Below, piece by piece: positions 12,501 through 43,200 of a stretch of DNA of 64,000 nt (position 1 is the stretch's first letter; each line of letters starts with the position of its first letter). Origin of the DNA: Tenrec ecaudatus (taxonomy: Eukaryota > Chordata > Mammalia > Afrosoricida > Tenrecidae); the NCBI RefSeq assembly GCF_050624435.1, contig NC_134545.1, forward strand, positions 82,967,563 to 83,031,562, written 5' to 3'. Made by a program: the position numbers and the translations under genes. The notes under the pieces are model-generated. The model was given only the letters and a program-made list of their open reading frames with translations. It did no database searches and was not told the DNA's origin.

Positions 12501-15500
12501 CTTCACATAGCCTCTCGTTCTATTTGAATGGCTGCCCCTTGGTCTTGTCTGGGTTCTTTTAATTAGTGCTGATTATAAATCTCAGGAAACGCAGCAAGTC
12601 TTCCAGGCAACTGGGTCTGGTTTAATCATCACAGGAGGAAGGTCGGAGGGTACAACAGCCTTGGCTGACCCCTGTAGCTTCCCTGGCCTCCCCTTCCCCT
12701 TGAGAGGGGCTTCAGCTGCAGGCTCAGCTAATCCCGGGTCTGTCCCCAGGATCCCGAGGCAGCAGGCATGTTGGGCCTCTGAGAGGAGCTGCCTGAAGTT
12801 AGGGCCTCTGAGGTGAGTGGTGGGCTGCCGTAGCCTCCACCAGGTTCACCTAATCACATGCTGGTTCCCAGGAGTCCCATTGGCCCTGGAGAATCTGCAT
12901 GGCAAGGGCCAGGCCCAGGAAACGGCACTTTAACAAGCTTCTCAGGGTCACCTTCAGAGTTGTTCCTGGTGGGGTGTGACTAAGGCTCAGAGATCACCCC
13001 ATCTTGGAAGACTCTGCTCTGTTTCTTACTCAGCTCCGATATGCTTCTCAAACAGGCTTTATGTTACATTTAACAGTTAAAGACACAGACCAAGGAAGAG
13101 CTTGCACCCCGAGCCTTATTCATACTGGGGGGCAATGCACCAGGGCGCCCCAGCCAGGAGGGGGCGCTAAGGGCAGAGAAGGGCAGGGTCAGTTCCATCT
13201 ACTGAGGCTCCCCCAGCTCAAGAGAATGGATTGTTAAATTTCCAGGAAGCATGTGAGTAGGTTGTTAAACCCAGCCATTACTAGACATTAGATTTATAAA
13301 CTTACCAGTAAGTAATCCATATTGAAACAAAGGTTATAAACAAAGGTGATCATCGAAACACAGAAGAAAACCAGTTGTAGGTGTGTTGCGTTGCTTGCAC
13401 CTCACGGAAGCCCGTGCACTGCAAACTGAAGCTGTGCTCCATGCTGTCTGCAAGGCTGTGAGCGTTCAGCCTCATCTTACTTCTGAGGCGCCCTGGTCAG
13501 ATTTGAACATCCAGCCTTTCGGCTAATTGGCCAGCACTTCTCAGTAAAGCCTGGCCAGGGACTCTTACTCCCTTCCTTATTGGTACATTTGGTTAGTCCC
13601 GGGTCATCGGCGTCTGTGTCTGCGTATGAGGGACACAGCACACACTGATGGATTTTCCAGTCAGAATCGACTCCACGTCCAGTGACTTCATGTTGGGAGT
13701 TTAACAAAGGCCATGGTGGGAAATTTGACATCATGGAATTCCATAGAAGCTACAGCTCAGGGCTTGGCTTCTTGCTTTGTTGACTGTCAGACTTGAGAAT
13801 GTGATGGAGATTAGGCTAATTGTGCAGATTAGACTTAAAAAATGTGCTGTGTCAGTACTGTTCCATTGTGACAAGCACACACACACACACACACATTGAG
13901 GCAATACGCTTGAAGTATTTGAAAAATATGAATCTGGTTTGAGCAAAGATGATGCCACTGAAGGAAATGTGAAGTTCTGACATGCCTCAAACCAACCCAA
14001 ACCCACTGCCATCGAGTTGACCTGATTCATCTAGCCTCTCCTACCTCACTGCCATCGAGTTGACCCGATTCATCTAAGCTCTCCTACCTCACTGCCATCG
14101 CGTTGACCCCGATTCATCTAACCTCTCCTACCTCACTGCCATCGCGTTGACCCCGATTCATCTAACCTCTCCTACCTCACTGCCATCACGTTGACCCCGA
14201 TTCATCTAACCTCTCCTACCTCACTGCCATCGCGTTGACCCCGATTCATCTAACCTCTCCTACCTCACTGCCATCGAGTTGACCCCGATTTAAGTGACCC
14301 TAGAGTCCCCAAGACTGTAAATATTTAGGGGAGCAGCCAGCCTCACCTTTCTCCAGCAAATAGGCTGGTGAGTTTGAGGCACCGACCTTGAAGTTAGCAG
14401 CCCAATGCCCAAGTCCCCAGAGCCTCCCTGCTATCTTGCTTTTGTCCTAGTCTTTAAAGACAAAGCTATCAAATGACATTCCATTTGGACCAACCTTGAT
14501 TCATCCATTGCAGCCCTGGTGGGCTGAGTACCGGGCTTGGAAAGCATTTGGCGAGAACCAGTTGGCTCCCGGGAACTTCACCAGAGCACTGCCTGTTCCA
14601 TGTGCAGATGGCCATAGATGCACGTATGTCCATGTGCCGTCCCTGGGTGGTGATAGTGGTATTCTTGAGGCGACTCATCGATGAGGCTGTTGGTTGCAAC
14701 CCACTCAGTGGCCTCAGGGCAGAAAGGCCGGTGACCTGCTTCCCTAAGGTTCATGGCGGGGAGAGTGCGGTGCAGCAGCTCTACTCTGCAGCCCAGGGGG
14801 TGGCCATGAGTCAGAGATGACTTGACAGGAATGGTTTGGTCTCAGGGGGGGGGTTGTACATACATGAAGGGGCCCTGAGGTCTAGCCAACAGGCCAGTGG
14901 CTCAAGCCCACCAGCTGGTCTGCAGAAAAAAAGAGAGCTGCCCCTGCCAAGGTTCAAAACTCAAACTCACAGCTTTTGAGTTGATTCTGACTCGTAAGCC
15001 ACCCTCTGGGACCGGCAAGAACTGCCCTTGTGGGTTTTGAGGCTGTAACTCTCTACGGGAGCACACAGCTCCAGCTTTCACCTGGGGTGCAGTAGGTGGC
15101 TTTGAACTGCTGACCTCGTGGTTAGTGGTTGAATGCATAACCACTGTGCCACCAGGGCTCCTTCTGTCAAGGTGCTCCTTGGATACCCAACGGGCAGTTC
15201 TACTCTTGTCCAAAGGAGGGAGCCCTTATGAGTTGGAATTGACTGGATGGGCGGCCATGGGTTTGGGTGGGGAGGAAGCTTGGGGTGAGTCAAGGGTGGC
15301 AGGGTCAGGGCAAGGCCTTGAACGGGAAAGAAAACGGAGGCTGCCCCATCCTGGGGGAATGGACAAGGTTCTGGTTTCTCCCCACTCCACGAGTGGACAG
15401 ACGATTCCCGATTCCTCAGGGGATCTTAGCAATGGAGTGGTGGCCACCATGATGCAGGTCCTTCAAGGCCGCCTGCTTCTCGCTGCTCCAGGGCTCTTTC

Positions 15501-16143
15501 TTTCCCACCCTTCCATCCCGCAGAGTCCATTCCCACTCATGGAAAGCCCGGGTGTATGGTGTAGACCTGTTTCCTAGCTGTGGGCTTCTGGAAGCAGATG
15601 ACTGGGTCTTTTCTTCCTAGTGGCTTCTGGGTAGGTTCCACCTGCCAACCTTTCAGTTGGTGGTCAAGCATTCAGCTCTGCGCCTACCTGGGACTCTTAC
15701 GCTTCTCAAAATCATCATGGGAATTAGCCCCTTCTGCAGGAGAGGCACAGAAACCATTGAGCTTGTCTGGTCCTCCCGGGTCATTCTGGATGCGGGAAGC
15801 CCGGGGAGGGAAAGGGTTGGCCTGAGCTGGGAATGACTGGCTTCCACACGCAACTTCTTCCACCATAGTCCCTCCCTCTTCCACCCCCTTCCACTCAAAT
15901 TCCTGGCCAGCTGTGTCCAGAGGTGGGGTTGGCAGCAGGGCTTCATGAAGACATCCCTCCAGGCCTCTGTGCAGGGCAGCCACCCTCCCCACAGCTATGG
16001 CCCGGCCCCGTGTTACCTGCTCCTATCACCACCGCATCATACTCAGGCTTCGGGCCTCCCTGGACCCTGGAGTGAGTTCGTCTCCAAGCTGGGCTGGGGG
16101 CAGCACGCAGGGCCTGGCTCAGACCTGCCCAGCCGGCAGCCAT
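355..16143 (-). CDS. PYROXD2: PYROXD2, N-terminal part (6 coding exons; truncated by window edge)
   Basis: PYROXD2 is a mitochondrial FAD-dependent oxidoreductase of the phytoene-desaturase-like / pyridine nucleotide-disulphide oxidoreductase group; its physiological substrate is not settled (established knowledge). The six exons total 625 nt, 208 codons of about 581 in human. The reading starts [20 protein letters not shown], an Arg/Ala-rich amphipathic leader compatible with mitochondrial import. The FAD-binding Rossmann motif GAGHNG follows YDAVVI (residues about 36-48) and ends in the acidic AVFERR strand. Motif and frame are intact. Downstream exons, starting with the one equivalent to human RILGAQLP, lie outside the window. 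The gene is tandem with and downstream of HPS1, as in human 10q24. Confidence 0.95.
509..1185. other. PYROXD2 intron 5, unique sequence
   Basis: No repeat, exon or conserved motif was recognised. The same holds for 1383-1925. Confidence 0.5.
1190..1382 (-). repeat. AfroSINE
   Basis: tRNA-derived SINE whose head appears in reverse (AACCACTACCCCACCAGGGC at the right end) and whose body contains CTGAGACTGTAAC. The family is recognised throughout by head GCCCTGGTGG, B-box-like GTTCGAAACC, and a tail near GACTCGATGGCA. PYROXD2 intron 5. Confidence 0.85.
1930..2210 (-). mobile_element. RTE LINE 5' region fragment
   Basis: The minus strand reads GGATGCTAGAAGCTAGGCC, GACAGACTAGGAAGAAAGG and GTCTGATATAATGGTGGAGG, matching the 5' part of the afrotherian RTE as I recall it. 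The copy at 53640 shares the same landmarks. Confidence 0.6.
2215..2870 (-). other. Unassigned segment with a 152-codon open frame
   Basis: The minus strand is open from ATG at 2775 to a stop at 2317, with CpG-retaining sequence and an inverted CCAAT (GATTGGTTAAG). No family was recognised. It lies immediately 5' of an RTE 5' fragment on the same strand, so it could be element-derived rather than a gene. Confidence 0.3.
3245..3400 (-). CDS. PYROXD2: PYROXD2 exon 5 (52 codons)
   Basis: Phase 0 to 0. It encodes [20 protein letters not shown] through AQFSRKDAQ; acceptor CTGGCAG, donor GTAAGG. Confidence 0.95.
3451..3615 (+). repeat. AfroSINE abutting PYROXD2 exon 5
   Basis: GGTGTTGTGGGTTGAGTACA then GATCAGCAGTTCGAGCCACC. 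Starts about 50 bp upstream (gene sense) of exon 5, so it may overlap the branch-site region. Confidence 0.8.
4118..4319 (-). repeat. AfroSINE
   Basis: Near full length: ACCCACTGCCAGGGATTCC to CCACTACGCCAACAGGGCTC. Confidence 0.9.
4957..6281 (+). mobile_element. RTE (BovB-like) LINE, 3' half of reverse transcriptase ORF and tail
   Basis: The + frame reads [15 protein letters not shown] and, further on, HADDATL, the reverse-transcriptase palm motif YADD with Tyr changed to His. A +1 frame shift near 5630 leads into [15 protein letters not shown] and FELWCWRRR. The 3' end reads ...GACTCGATGGCACCTAA. An AfroSINE splits it at about 5958-6112. In PYROXD2 intron 4, antisense to the gene. Inactive. 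Confidence 0.88.
5958..6112 (-). repeat. AfroSINE inserted into RTE
   Basis: Splits RTE tail sequence (GCATGCTTGGTAATGCAG before; GAAGGGCAGTGGAAAAAGAG after). The tRNA-like head is missing. Confidence 0.85.
6556..6655 (-). mobile_element. MIR fragment
   Basis: ACCTCAGTTTGCTCCTCACA then AAATGGAGATATTAACC is the reverse MIR core. PYROXD2 intron 4. Confidence 0.7.
6660..8024. other. PYROXD2 intron 4, unassigned
   Basis: No gene is visible. TTTAATAAAGAGACCAATCC near 6950, followed by CTCAGGATTCCTCG, resembles an LTR polyadenylation region, but boundaries could not be drawn. Confidence 0.35.
8025..8098 (-). CDS. PYROXD2: PYROXD2 exon 4 (24 codons)
   Basis: GG completes Gly, then [20 protein letters not shown] and LELK, phase 0 at a GTAGAC donor. 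Intron 3 is only 78 nt. Confidence 0.95.
8177..8270 (-). CDS. PYROXD2: PYROXD2 exon 3 (31 codons + 1 nt)
   Basis: Encodes [20 protein letters not shown] through TEEIVP, then G of a split Gly before GTGAGC. It includes the second beta strand whose Glu (FERR) is expected to bind the FAD ribose. Confidence 0.95.
8396..8592 (-). repeat. AfroSINE upstream of PYROXD2 exon 3
   Basis: CAACCCACTGCCAATTCCCA to CACTATGCTACCAGGCTTCC; 125 bp from exon 3. Confidence 0.88.
8800..8905 (-). mobile_element. MIR fragment
   Basis: TGTGCAAAACTGGGGCTGAT, AATAGTACCTATGCTACC, reverse MIR. PYROXD2 intron 2. Confidence 0.7.
9185..9345 (+). mobile_element. MIR fragment
   Basis: ATTCATTTGGCAACTCGCAT then GTGCCAGATATCATGTGGGC, with the AGGCTCAGGGAGAAGG region later. 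Confidence 0.65.
9650..9778 (-). repeat. AfroSINE, head half
   Basis: GAACATTTACGAGTGTCGGA to TAACCACTAAGGTATTAGGG; tail missing. Confidence 0.8.
10020..10215 (+). repeat. AfroSINE
   Basis: GGAGCCCTGGTGGCATCGTG to the GTGAGTCAGCATTGACAC tail; antisense to PYROXD2. Confidence 0.9.
10270..10455 (+). mobile_element. MIR fragment
   Basis: GTGTGCCTGGTTCCTGAAGG ... ATCCGCCTCGGTTTGCGGAG ... GAGACGAACCCG, full-length-like but diverged. Confidence 0.6.
11039..11345. repeat. Long inverted repeat / fold-back element with 75-bp arms
   Basis: Arms 11039-11113 and 11271-11345 are reverse complements at 72 of 75 positions, with a 157-bp spacer. The spacer contains an internal AT-rich direct repeat around TTTCTTGTATTAT. 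Outer ends read TGTGTTGGGCAGGGTTCTCT, like the terminus of the LTR at 49955, so it may be two LTR ends joined head to head. It lies in PYROXD2 intron 2. Confidence 0.9.
11646..11665 (-). CDS. PYROXD2: PYROXD2 micro-exon 2 (20 nt)
   Basis: Twenty nucleotides: GA completes Gly, then codons for HNGLVA, flanked by a TTGCAG acceptor and GTGAGT donor. It restores the [13 protein letters not shown] flavin-binding motif between exons 1 and 3 exactly in frame, which is strong evidence despite its size. Confidence 0.92.
11666..13985. other. PYROXD2 intron 1, unassigned part
   Basis: About 2.3 kb with no exon-like homology and no clear repeat except the (CA)n. A second unassigned block of this intron is 15265-16016. 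Confidence 0.45.
13876..13895 (+). repeat. (CA)n microsatellite
   Basis: Ten CA units in PYROXD2 intron 1, just before the minisatellite. Confidence 0.95.
13990..14430 (-). repeat. AfroSINE enlarged by minisatellite
   Basis: The tail end begins AACCAACCCAAACCCACTGC, is interrupted by the 44-bp array, and resumes at AGTGACCCTAGAGTCCCC to GTCCCCAGAGCCTCCC. Confidence 0.85.
14005..14297 (-). repeat. 44-bp minisatellite grown inside an AfroSINE
   Basis: Six full units and one partial, each starting ACTGCCATCG and ending CTCCTACCTC, with few substitutions. The first bases of the unit are the AfroSINE tail (in reverse), and the last unit runs on into the rest of the SINE. The array is therefore an expansion within that insertion, in PYROXD2 intron 1. 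Confidence 0.93.
14650..14835 (+). repeat. Diverged AfroSINE
   Basis: GGCGACTCATCGATGAGGCT then GTTGCAACCCACTCAGTGGC, tail CATGAGTCAGAGATGACTTG. Confidence 0.6.
14968..15164 (-). repeat. AfroSINE
   Basis: TTTTGAGTTGATTCTGACTC to CACTGTGCCACCAGGGCTCC. A forward SINE tail follows at 15188-15265 (ACGGGCAGTTCTACTCTTGT). Confidence 0.88.
16017..16143 (-). CDS. PYROXD2: PYROXD2 exon 1 coding part (42 codons + 1 nt)
   Basis: ATG at 16141-16143 opens a frame matching the human N-terminus through [11 protein letters not shown], then G of a split Gly codon before GTAACA. Upstream lacks an in-frame alternative that looks conserved. No CpG island is obvious at this start, unlike HPS1. Confidence 0.93.
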
Positions 16144-17081
16144 TTCTGCTCAGTTCAGAGCAGTGAAACTGGGGATTTGCTTGCAATTAGCATTTTGTGT
16201 CCCTTCAGAACAGGGGAGGGGCTCGAGACAGCAGGAAGATGGGAGGCGCTACAGCCCAGCGTCCCACCCTTGGCTCTGGGCCCTGGCTCAGACAGAGAGC
16301 TTGCGCTGGGTCCCCCTGAGCAGCTCAGGGGGAAGAGGCGCCCAGGGGAGGCTATCCATTAACCAGGCAGAGGGACATCGTCCAGGACTCTGGAGAATGA
16401 TTATGGGCTGGCTAGCTCAGAGCCCTAGGCCCCAGGCACTGGGCTGAGTATGCTCTGGGCAGCCTCTGGTTTGAGCAAACACCTCACCCCCCATACCACA
16501 CCAGGTGCCCTAAGTCCATTCCAACTTGGGTCACCCCTTGTGGGTCAGAATCAAGCCGTGCACCGTGGGGGGTTTGGTGGCTGAGTGTTTGCACAGGATG
16601 TCTTCTCAAGCACTTGAGTGGATGAAAACCACCAGCCAATCTCCCAGGGCCTTCTGTGTCAGCCCCAGAGCTCTCTACTGGGCAGGAGAGAGCAGCAGGG
16701 AGCAAAAACGGGGGTGTCAGACTAGGGGTGGGGTTGTTTCATGCCAAAGAACTGGCCTCCCCTGGCCCCAAAAGTCTGGATGCGAACTGTAAGAACCAGA
16801 AGGGGTGGGGTCCTGGCAGACTCTGCTCCAACTCTGCCTGGGTGTGAGCTGACTACAGGAGACACAAGCAATCTGTTTAGTGGTCAAAAGCTGCCAGAAC
16901 ATGTGTGGCCTGGGCCTCACCAACAACATGGAGGGCTCACAGGCACAAGGGGCCACCAAGGCGGGGGGGGGGGGGGTAATGGAGGGGGCGGGTGTTGGGG
17001 GCTGAGGTTAGGGCCTTGCCTCCTTTTGAAGTCTGGCCATCTCTCACCTTCCTAAGGTCCCCAGAACTTCAAGCCCTGAAA
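16144..17081 (-). promoter_or_regulatory. Presumed PYROXD2 5'UTR/promoter and intergenic sequence
   Basis: This lies upstream of the PYROXD2 ATG and downstream of HPS1. It is GC-rich with few CpGs. It holds a run of 14 G at 16963-16976 and other G-rich clusters that could fold as G-quadruplexes. No TATA box or defined start site was recognised. Confidence 0.35.
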
Positions 17082-17275
17082 CAACGGTTCTCAACCTGTG
17101 GGTCGAGACCCCTTTGGGGGTGGAACAACCGTTTTGCAGGGGTTGCCCAATTCATAACAGTAGCAGCACGACAGTTATGAAGTAGCAGCAAAAATAATTT
17201 TATGGTTGGGGGGGTCACCACAACAGGAGGAACTGTATGAAAGGGTCTCGGCATTCGGAAGGTTGAGAACCACTG
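17082..17275 (+). mobile_element. SPIN-like hAT transposon, short nonautonomous copy
   Basis: About 194 bp with terminal inverted repeats: left CAACGGTTCTCAACCTGTGG, right end AGGTTGAGAACCACTG. The interior (GTCGAGACCCCTTTGGGG, then TAACAGTAGCA...AGTTATGAAGTAGCA) matches SPIN consensus ends as I recall them. The internal transposase part is deleted. Flanking 8-mers CCCTGAAA/CTCTAAAA agree at 6 of 8 positions. Strand is arbitrary. Confidence 0.88.
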
Positions 17276-17285
17276 CTCTAAAAGG

Positions 17286-18634
17286 TCGTGTCTGTAAACA
17301 GTTTTGATTTCTTCCGATCCTTTTGGCCTGTTTTCCATCAGGAGCGCCCCGTCCCCCTGCCCCGTTCTCTGTCTCCTCATTAGCACAATGTCCACCCTGA
17401 CCTTGTTGAAGGGAAGCCCCCCATCCCCAGGAGTGAGGATGTTGGGGTGCACTGCCACCCGTGGGTGCCGCAGACACCTGTGTTGGCAGAGGCCTCAGGC
17501 CGGGCGAGGACGTGGGCAAGTGGACCTGAGGCAGCTGCTTCCCTATGATCCTCTCTGACTCAGAAACCCACAGGGGGGCACCTCTCTGTCACCCACCCCC
17601 CAATCTCCCCGCTGCTGGATGTTTACCCCGTGCCTTTTACAATATTGAACAATTAGAAAAATCCAGGGTGTGGGTGAAGCGCATCACGTCACATCATGTT
17701 GCTGTTAAAAAATGAAGGTGGTGATTAGGCAACAAAGGGAAGTGCCCCTAACCCATGTGGTGAGCTTATCCCCCAAATAAGCCCTAGACCTACACAAAAT
17801 ACCTGCCACTGAGTTGATGGCCTCAGCACGACCTCGTAGGGCAGGGTGGAGCAGCTATTAGGGCTTCGGTGACTGTAAATCTGTACGGGAGCAGACGAGC
17901 CTCGTCTTTCTCCCTTGGGCAGCTGGTGGGTTTGAACTGCCGTGGTTCAAGGAAGGAGCCCAATGCTTAGCCATCAGGCCTCTGGTAGGCGGTTGCCTTT
18001 TTCTGATGTTTAACAGTCATCCCCCCGCATCCCTTCATTTTCCTGCTGTGGGAAATGTATGCAGCCCCACACATGGCAGCTCAGTTTCTACACGTATGGT
18101 CCAGGGAGGTAGATGACATTCAAGCTGCCCAGCCATTCTCACCGTCCCGTCCTGCACCGCTGTCCGCTCACTGACGTCAGCCCGCGGCTGCCCCGGGTTC
18201 CCATGCATCAGGGGAAACTCAGAGCAACGATTCTGAAATGAGCTCTCCACTCCAGCCAGCCATTCTTGACTAACTAGGCCACACGACTGTGGTCGGGTGG
18301 ACAGGGGACTCTGGGGGTGTCTTTGGTGTAAGGCTTCGAGAGGAATAGATGGTGAGAACATTGCTTCATGTGGGCTTCTGGGGTCCCCCCACCCCCACAC
18401 TGGTTTTCTCTTGAGTCTCCATGCCTGACGCCAACATGTGGAGGGAGGGTACAAACTGCGCCATCCCCCGGGCGGCTCCTCACTGCTGTCTGAGGACTTC
18501 TGGTTCTCGCCCCCGCAGGCCTCCCAGCCCCTCCGGCCTGCCCAAGCCCCCTCCCCACTGTACTTTCCCATGGTCTCGGGTCCGCACACCCTTTCTGGAG
18601 GCAGGGATTGCCGGTAGGCATAGGATGCTGTGCC
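17286..18634. other. HPS1-PYROXD2 intergenic sequence
   Basis: Apart from an AfroSINE (17800-17985), nothing was recognised. A 233-codon minus-strand open frame (18736-18035) runs through it but resembles no family and starts in MER5 sequence. Confidence 0.45.
17800..17985 (-). repeat. AfroSINE in HPS1-PYROXD2 gap
   Basis: ACCTGCCACTGAGTTGATGG to TTAGCCATCAGGCCTCTGG. Confidence 0.85.
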
Positions 18635-18695
18635 CCTTGGGGTGGCTTTCAACTCGGGGCACCTAAGAATCACGTGGGAAGCTTTGACCCATCCC
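18635..18695 (+). mobile_element. MER5-type fragment
   Basis: GGTGGCTTTCAACTCGGGGC ... AGAATCACGTGGGAAGCTTT matches the MER5 5' end. Short. Confidence 0.55.
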
Positions 18696-18894
18696 AAAGT
18701 CTGGGGTTTCCTGCAGAGCAGGCAGCTGGTGTGCACCAGGATACGGAGTCTGGCAGCCCTGGGGCAGAGGCGCCAGGATGGGGTCGGGGCTGGTCAATCC
18801 CAGCAGCAGGGCCCTGCCGGGTCCTGTGCCGGCCTTGCGATGCTGGCTGGTGGAGCGCACTGTGGTAGCCACAAGAGTCTACTCTTTTTCAGTA

Positions 18895-19040
18895 ACAACG
18901 GTCGACTTTTAATGAACACCTACTGCGTGCCTGTAAGAAGCCTCACAAGGACCCTGTGAGGTGGGGGTCATTTCACCAGTGAGGAAACCAGTGAGGTCCC
19001 GTGGGTGAGAAACTAGCCCAGAGCCTCTGACTGGGTGTGG
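18895..19040 (+). mobile_element. MIR fragment carrying the candidate HPS1 poly(A) signal
   Basis: TTTTAATGAACACCTACTGC ... AGTGAGGAAACCAGTGAGG follows the MIR core. On the HPS1 strand it supplies ATTAAA. Confidence 0.75.
18908..18913 (-). terminator. Candidate HPS1 poly(A) signal ATTAAA
   Basis: This is the only AATAAA/ATTAAA on the coding strand I found between the HPS1 stop (19407) and the PYROXD2 start (16143). It would give a 3'UTR of about 0.5 kb. It lies within an MIR fragment. Variant hexamers further downstream cannot be excluded. Confidence 0.35.
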
Positions 19041-19406
19041 CAGGCAGGGAAGCACCTTCTCTCTGGGAGGAAAGGAGGGAGGGGCCCTTTGCCCATTCAG
19101 AGAGCAGCAGGAGGAGGGCGTCTTCCCACCCCTCAGGCACTGGGACCCTCTCCAGTCTCCTGGGGTGACAGGGAGGTGGCTCTGAGGAGACAGATGACGC
19201 CCATGGGCTTCCCTTGTCCTTCACAGAGAAGGATTTCAGGGTGCTGGCCACCCGTGTGGAGGATGCTCTTTAGGAAACACTGGCTTTTCAGGGTGTGTGT
19301 GTGAGGGGGGCTCTATCGCAGGGTAGCTGCCCAGATCGGCTGCTTGTGATGGGGAATGTCAGGGTGTGTGGGGCAACCTGGGAACCTGAAGGTCGGTTGG
19401 CGCGGC

Positions 19407-40619
<21,213 letters not shown>

Positions 40620-41252
40620 CTGCCAGGGAGATACCAGGCCACGGTCGCCTCCCAGACGCACAGCCACCAGCTCGGCCCAAGTGGCAAAGAGGATGGGTAT
40701 CCCTGCAAAGGCTCGCAGGGCCCAAGCTGCATGCCGGGCAGGGGCCCTTCCCGGCATGACTTCACCGAACTCTCAAGAACTCAGCGGAGCAGGAGGGCGA
40801 CCCCACTACTTGACCTCATCTGCAGGCACCCCCATTTTACTAGATCCAGACCCAGCTGGAAGTGGCAGAGCTGGGCTGACTGCTCCTTCAGCTGGGGCTC
40901 TTTCTGGCCTGTCTCCCCCTGCACCAGACCCACGACAGCCCCCCTGGGCCCGGGTGAGGGGAGGCACACGCGCTGAGTCTGACATGGGGCAGCTGTGCTC
41001 CAGAGACAGTACAGGCTGGTCTTCGTGTTGTGCCTCTTCTGTGAGGAGGGTGTCCCACTTCCCCACCAGTTATGAGCATGTTGAGGCCGTGGGCTCATTC
41101 ATTCTTCCCTGGGGGCTGGGAGTTACCACTCTTCCCGCTTCTCCACTGGTTTATCCACTCCCAGCACATGGCCTTGACCGTTCTAGCCAAGACTGAGCAG
41201 AGTGAAATGAACAAGAAAGTAGTCCTGTTCTCAGACCAAACCAAGATCCGCG

Positions 41253-41440
41253 CAGCCATCCAGTCCATCCCCACTCCCAGCAGCCCGACAGGACAGTGGG
41301 GAACTACCCCATGGGGTTTCCAACACAGGAGTCTTTACTGGAGTCGAAGGGCATATCATTCTCTCCAGGAGCAGCTGATGCGATTGAACCAATGATCTTT
41401 CAGTTAAGCTCGACTCTGAACCACTGCACCCCAAGGGCTC
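41253..41440 (-). repeat. AfroSINE, HPS1 5' intron
   Basis: CGCAGCCATCCAGTCCATCC to CCACTGCACCCCAAGGGCTC. Confidence 0.78.
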
Positions 41441-42617
41441 CTGGCCTGGTCAAGTGAGGGGTGAGCCGGAAGGCAGAGGAGAGGTGGAACACAGCGGGCA
41501 TGAGAAGCTCAGGGAGAGGGGGTGGTCAGGTGCGCCCAGATTTAGAGCGGGGTGTAGTCCCCGGGGGTACACACTATAGAGGAGCTCGCCTGTTAATTGC
41601 AATGTTGGAGCTTTGAGGGCACTCAGGGGTACCTCATAAGATCAACTTCTGAGAAGCCAGCCATTTACAACTCCATGGGACACAACTTAACAGGAGGCCA
41701 GGGTGGGTTCGTTGGGCCTGGACACCTTTCGAGAAAGGAGGCTCAATCTGGTTGGTTCCCCAACCCCCTCCAAGTGAGTATGAGTAAGTTGGGGGGCGGG
41801 GGTTGTTCCACTCTGCCAGGAGGGGAGGAGAAGAGCTGTTGGGTGACAGCAGGGGCCCTGTAGACTAGTGAGCAGAGAAGTGATGTCAGTGGGAAGGAGA
41901 CCAGGAAGATGAAGAAAAGAGGTGTGGTTCAGGGCTCAACAGGCCTTTAGGGCCGCCTGGATCTGGAGAAGAAGCATGATGAAGCAAAGGTGACCCCAGA
42001 AGGCAGAAGTGGGGCAAGGGTGTGAGGCTTCTTCGAACCTGGGGTGCTGAGTCATGGCCTGCCTCATCTGTCTCCTCCCACACGCCCATTGTGGGTGCCC
42101 CTTCCACCACCACCCCGCACCTGCCCAGCTCGGGCAGGATGACCTACCTTAGCAAAGGAACTTCCAAAGAGCCAGAGTTGGTGGGTGGGAGACCAGCTCA
42201 CGGGGGGGCATGTAGCCTGTTGGGTCCTCTGAAAGCTTCACACACAGTGCACTGGAGGGCCAGCCAACATGCTTCTCTGTTCCTGGGTGGTGGACAAGCT
42301 AGAGAAGGGCTGAGTGGTGGTGAGGGAGCTCTCACAAGGTCTTCCCCTGGCCAGGGAGAAAGAGGGCACTCGCCTCCCCGCCCAGAGGGCAGCTCATCCT
42401 CCACCTATTACCCAGCTGCAGCAGCCCAGTAAGGAGCATGGGGAATAGGTGTCCTGCCACAGGGCCATGGAGTAACAGTCAACTCCAACAGAAAAGGTCC
42501 GGGAGACGTGGCCTGGTTCTGCTTTGCCAAGTCGCCAACTCCCACAGACCCCCGATCAACTTTCCTACTGGGTAATGGTGACAGTCACAGCAGTCACCAG
42601 GGCAGAACCAACCTTCA
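41441..42617. other. HPS1 5' intron, unassigned
   Basis: Unique sequence between SINEs. A second noncoding exon may lie here or at 43200-43600, but no candidate stood out. Confidence 0.4.
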
Positions 42618-42800
42618 ACTCAACTCAAAGCCACTGAGTCACATCTGACTCACGGCAACCTCAGAGGACGGGTTAGAACCGCCCCTGGGGGCTTCTAAGA
42701 CCAACTCGTTCGGGAGCAGAAAGCCTCATCGTTCTCCAGAGGAGCCGCTGCTGGGCGAGGTTAGCAGCCCAGCCAGTAACCACTGTGCTGTCAGGGCTCC
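42618..42800 (-). repeat. AfroSINE
   Basis: ACTCAACTCAAAGCCACTGA to CACTGTGCTGTCAGGGCTCC. Confidence 0.85.
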
Positions 42801-43023
42801 GGACTCTCCTTAGCAAGCTCTTTTGGGGGATGGGTCATTATTCTGGCCCAGCCTCCCTTCTTCAAATAACCAGAAGATTAAACTGGCTGCAGCATAATTC
42901 ATATTTTGTTAAGAAAGGGCAGGACCAATCCAAAATTAAGCTTACTTAGAAACTAAAAGTGCATGTAATTAAGAGGCAACATACACAGCTGTTCTCTCCC
43001 TAGGATTTGAGCAACATCACACA

Positions 43024-43200
43024 CTCAACGTCACTGTCACTGGGGAGATTCTGACGCACTGCTACCCTGCGGGAGAGGAGAACTGCCCCTGTGGGTGCCT
43101 GAGACTGTGACTCTCCATGGGAGTAGAAAGACCCATCTCTCTCCCTTGGAGCGGCTGGTAGTTTCGAACCTCTGACCTTGCAGATCCACCAGGGCACCTC
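43024..43200 (-). repeat. AfroSINE, nearest to the HPS1 promoter
   Basis: CTCAACGTCACTGTCACTGG to GATCCACCAGGGCACCTCC. Confidence 0.85.

Noticed and set aside
14005-14297. Regular repeats that look like a CRISPR array
   Set aside because: Units are contiguous with no variable spacers, in a mammalian intron and derived from a SINE.
18035-18736. 233-codon minus-strand open frame between HPS1 and PYROXD2, the longest in the window
   Set aside because: No recognised domain, begins in MER5 sequence, low-complexity composition and no splice or promoter context; most likely chance in GC-rich DNA.
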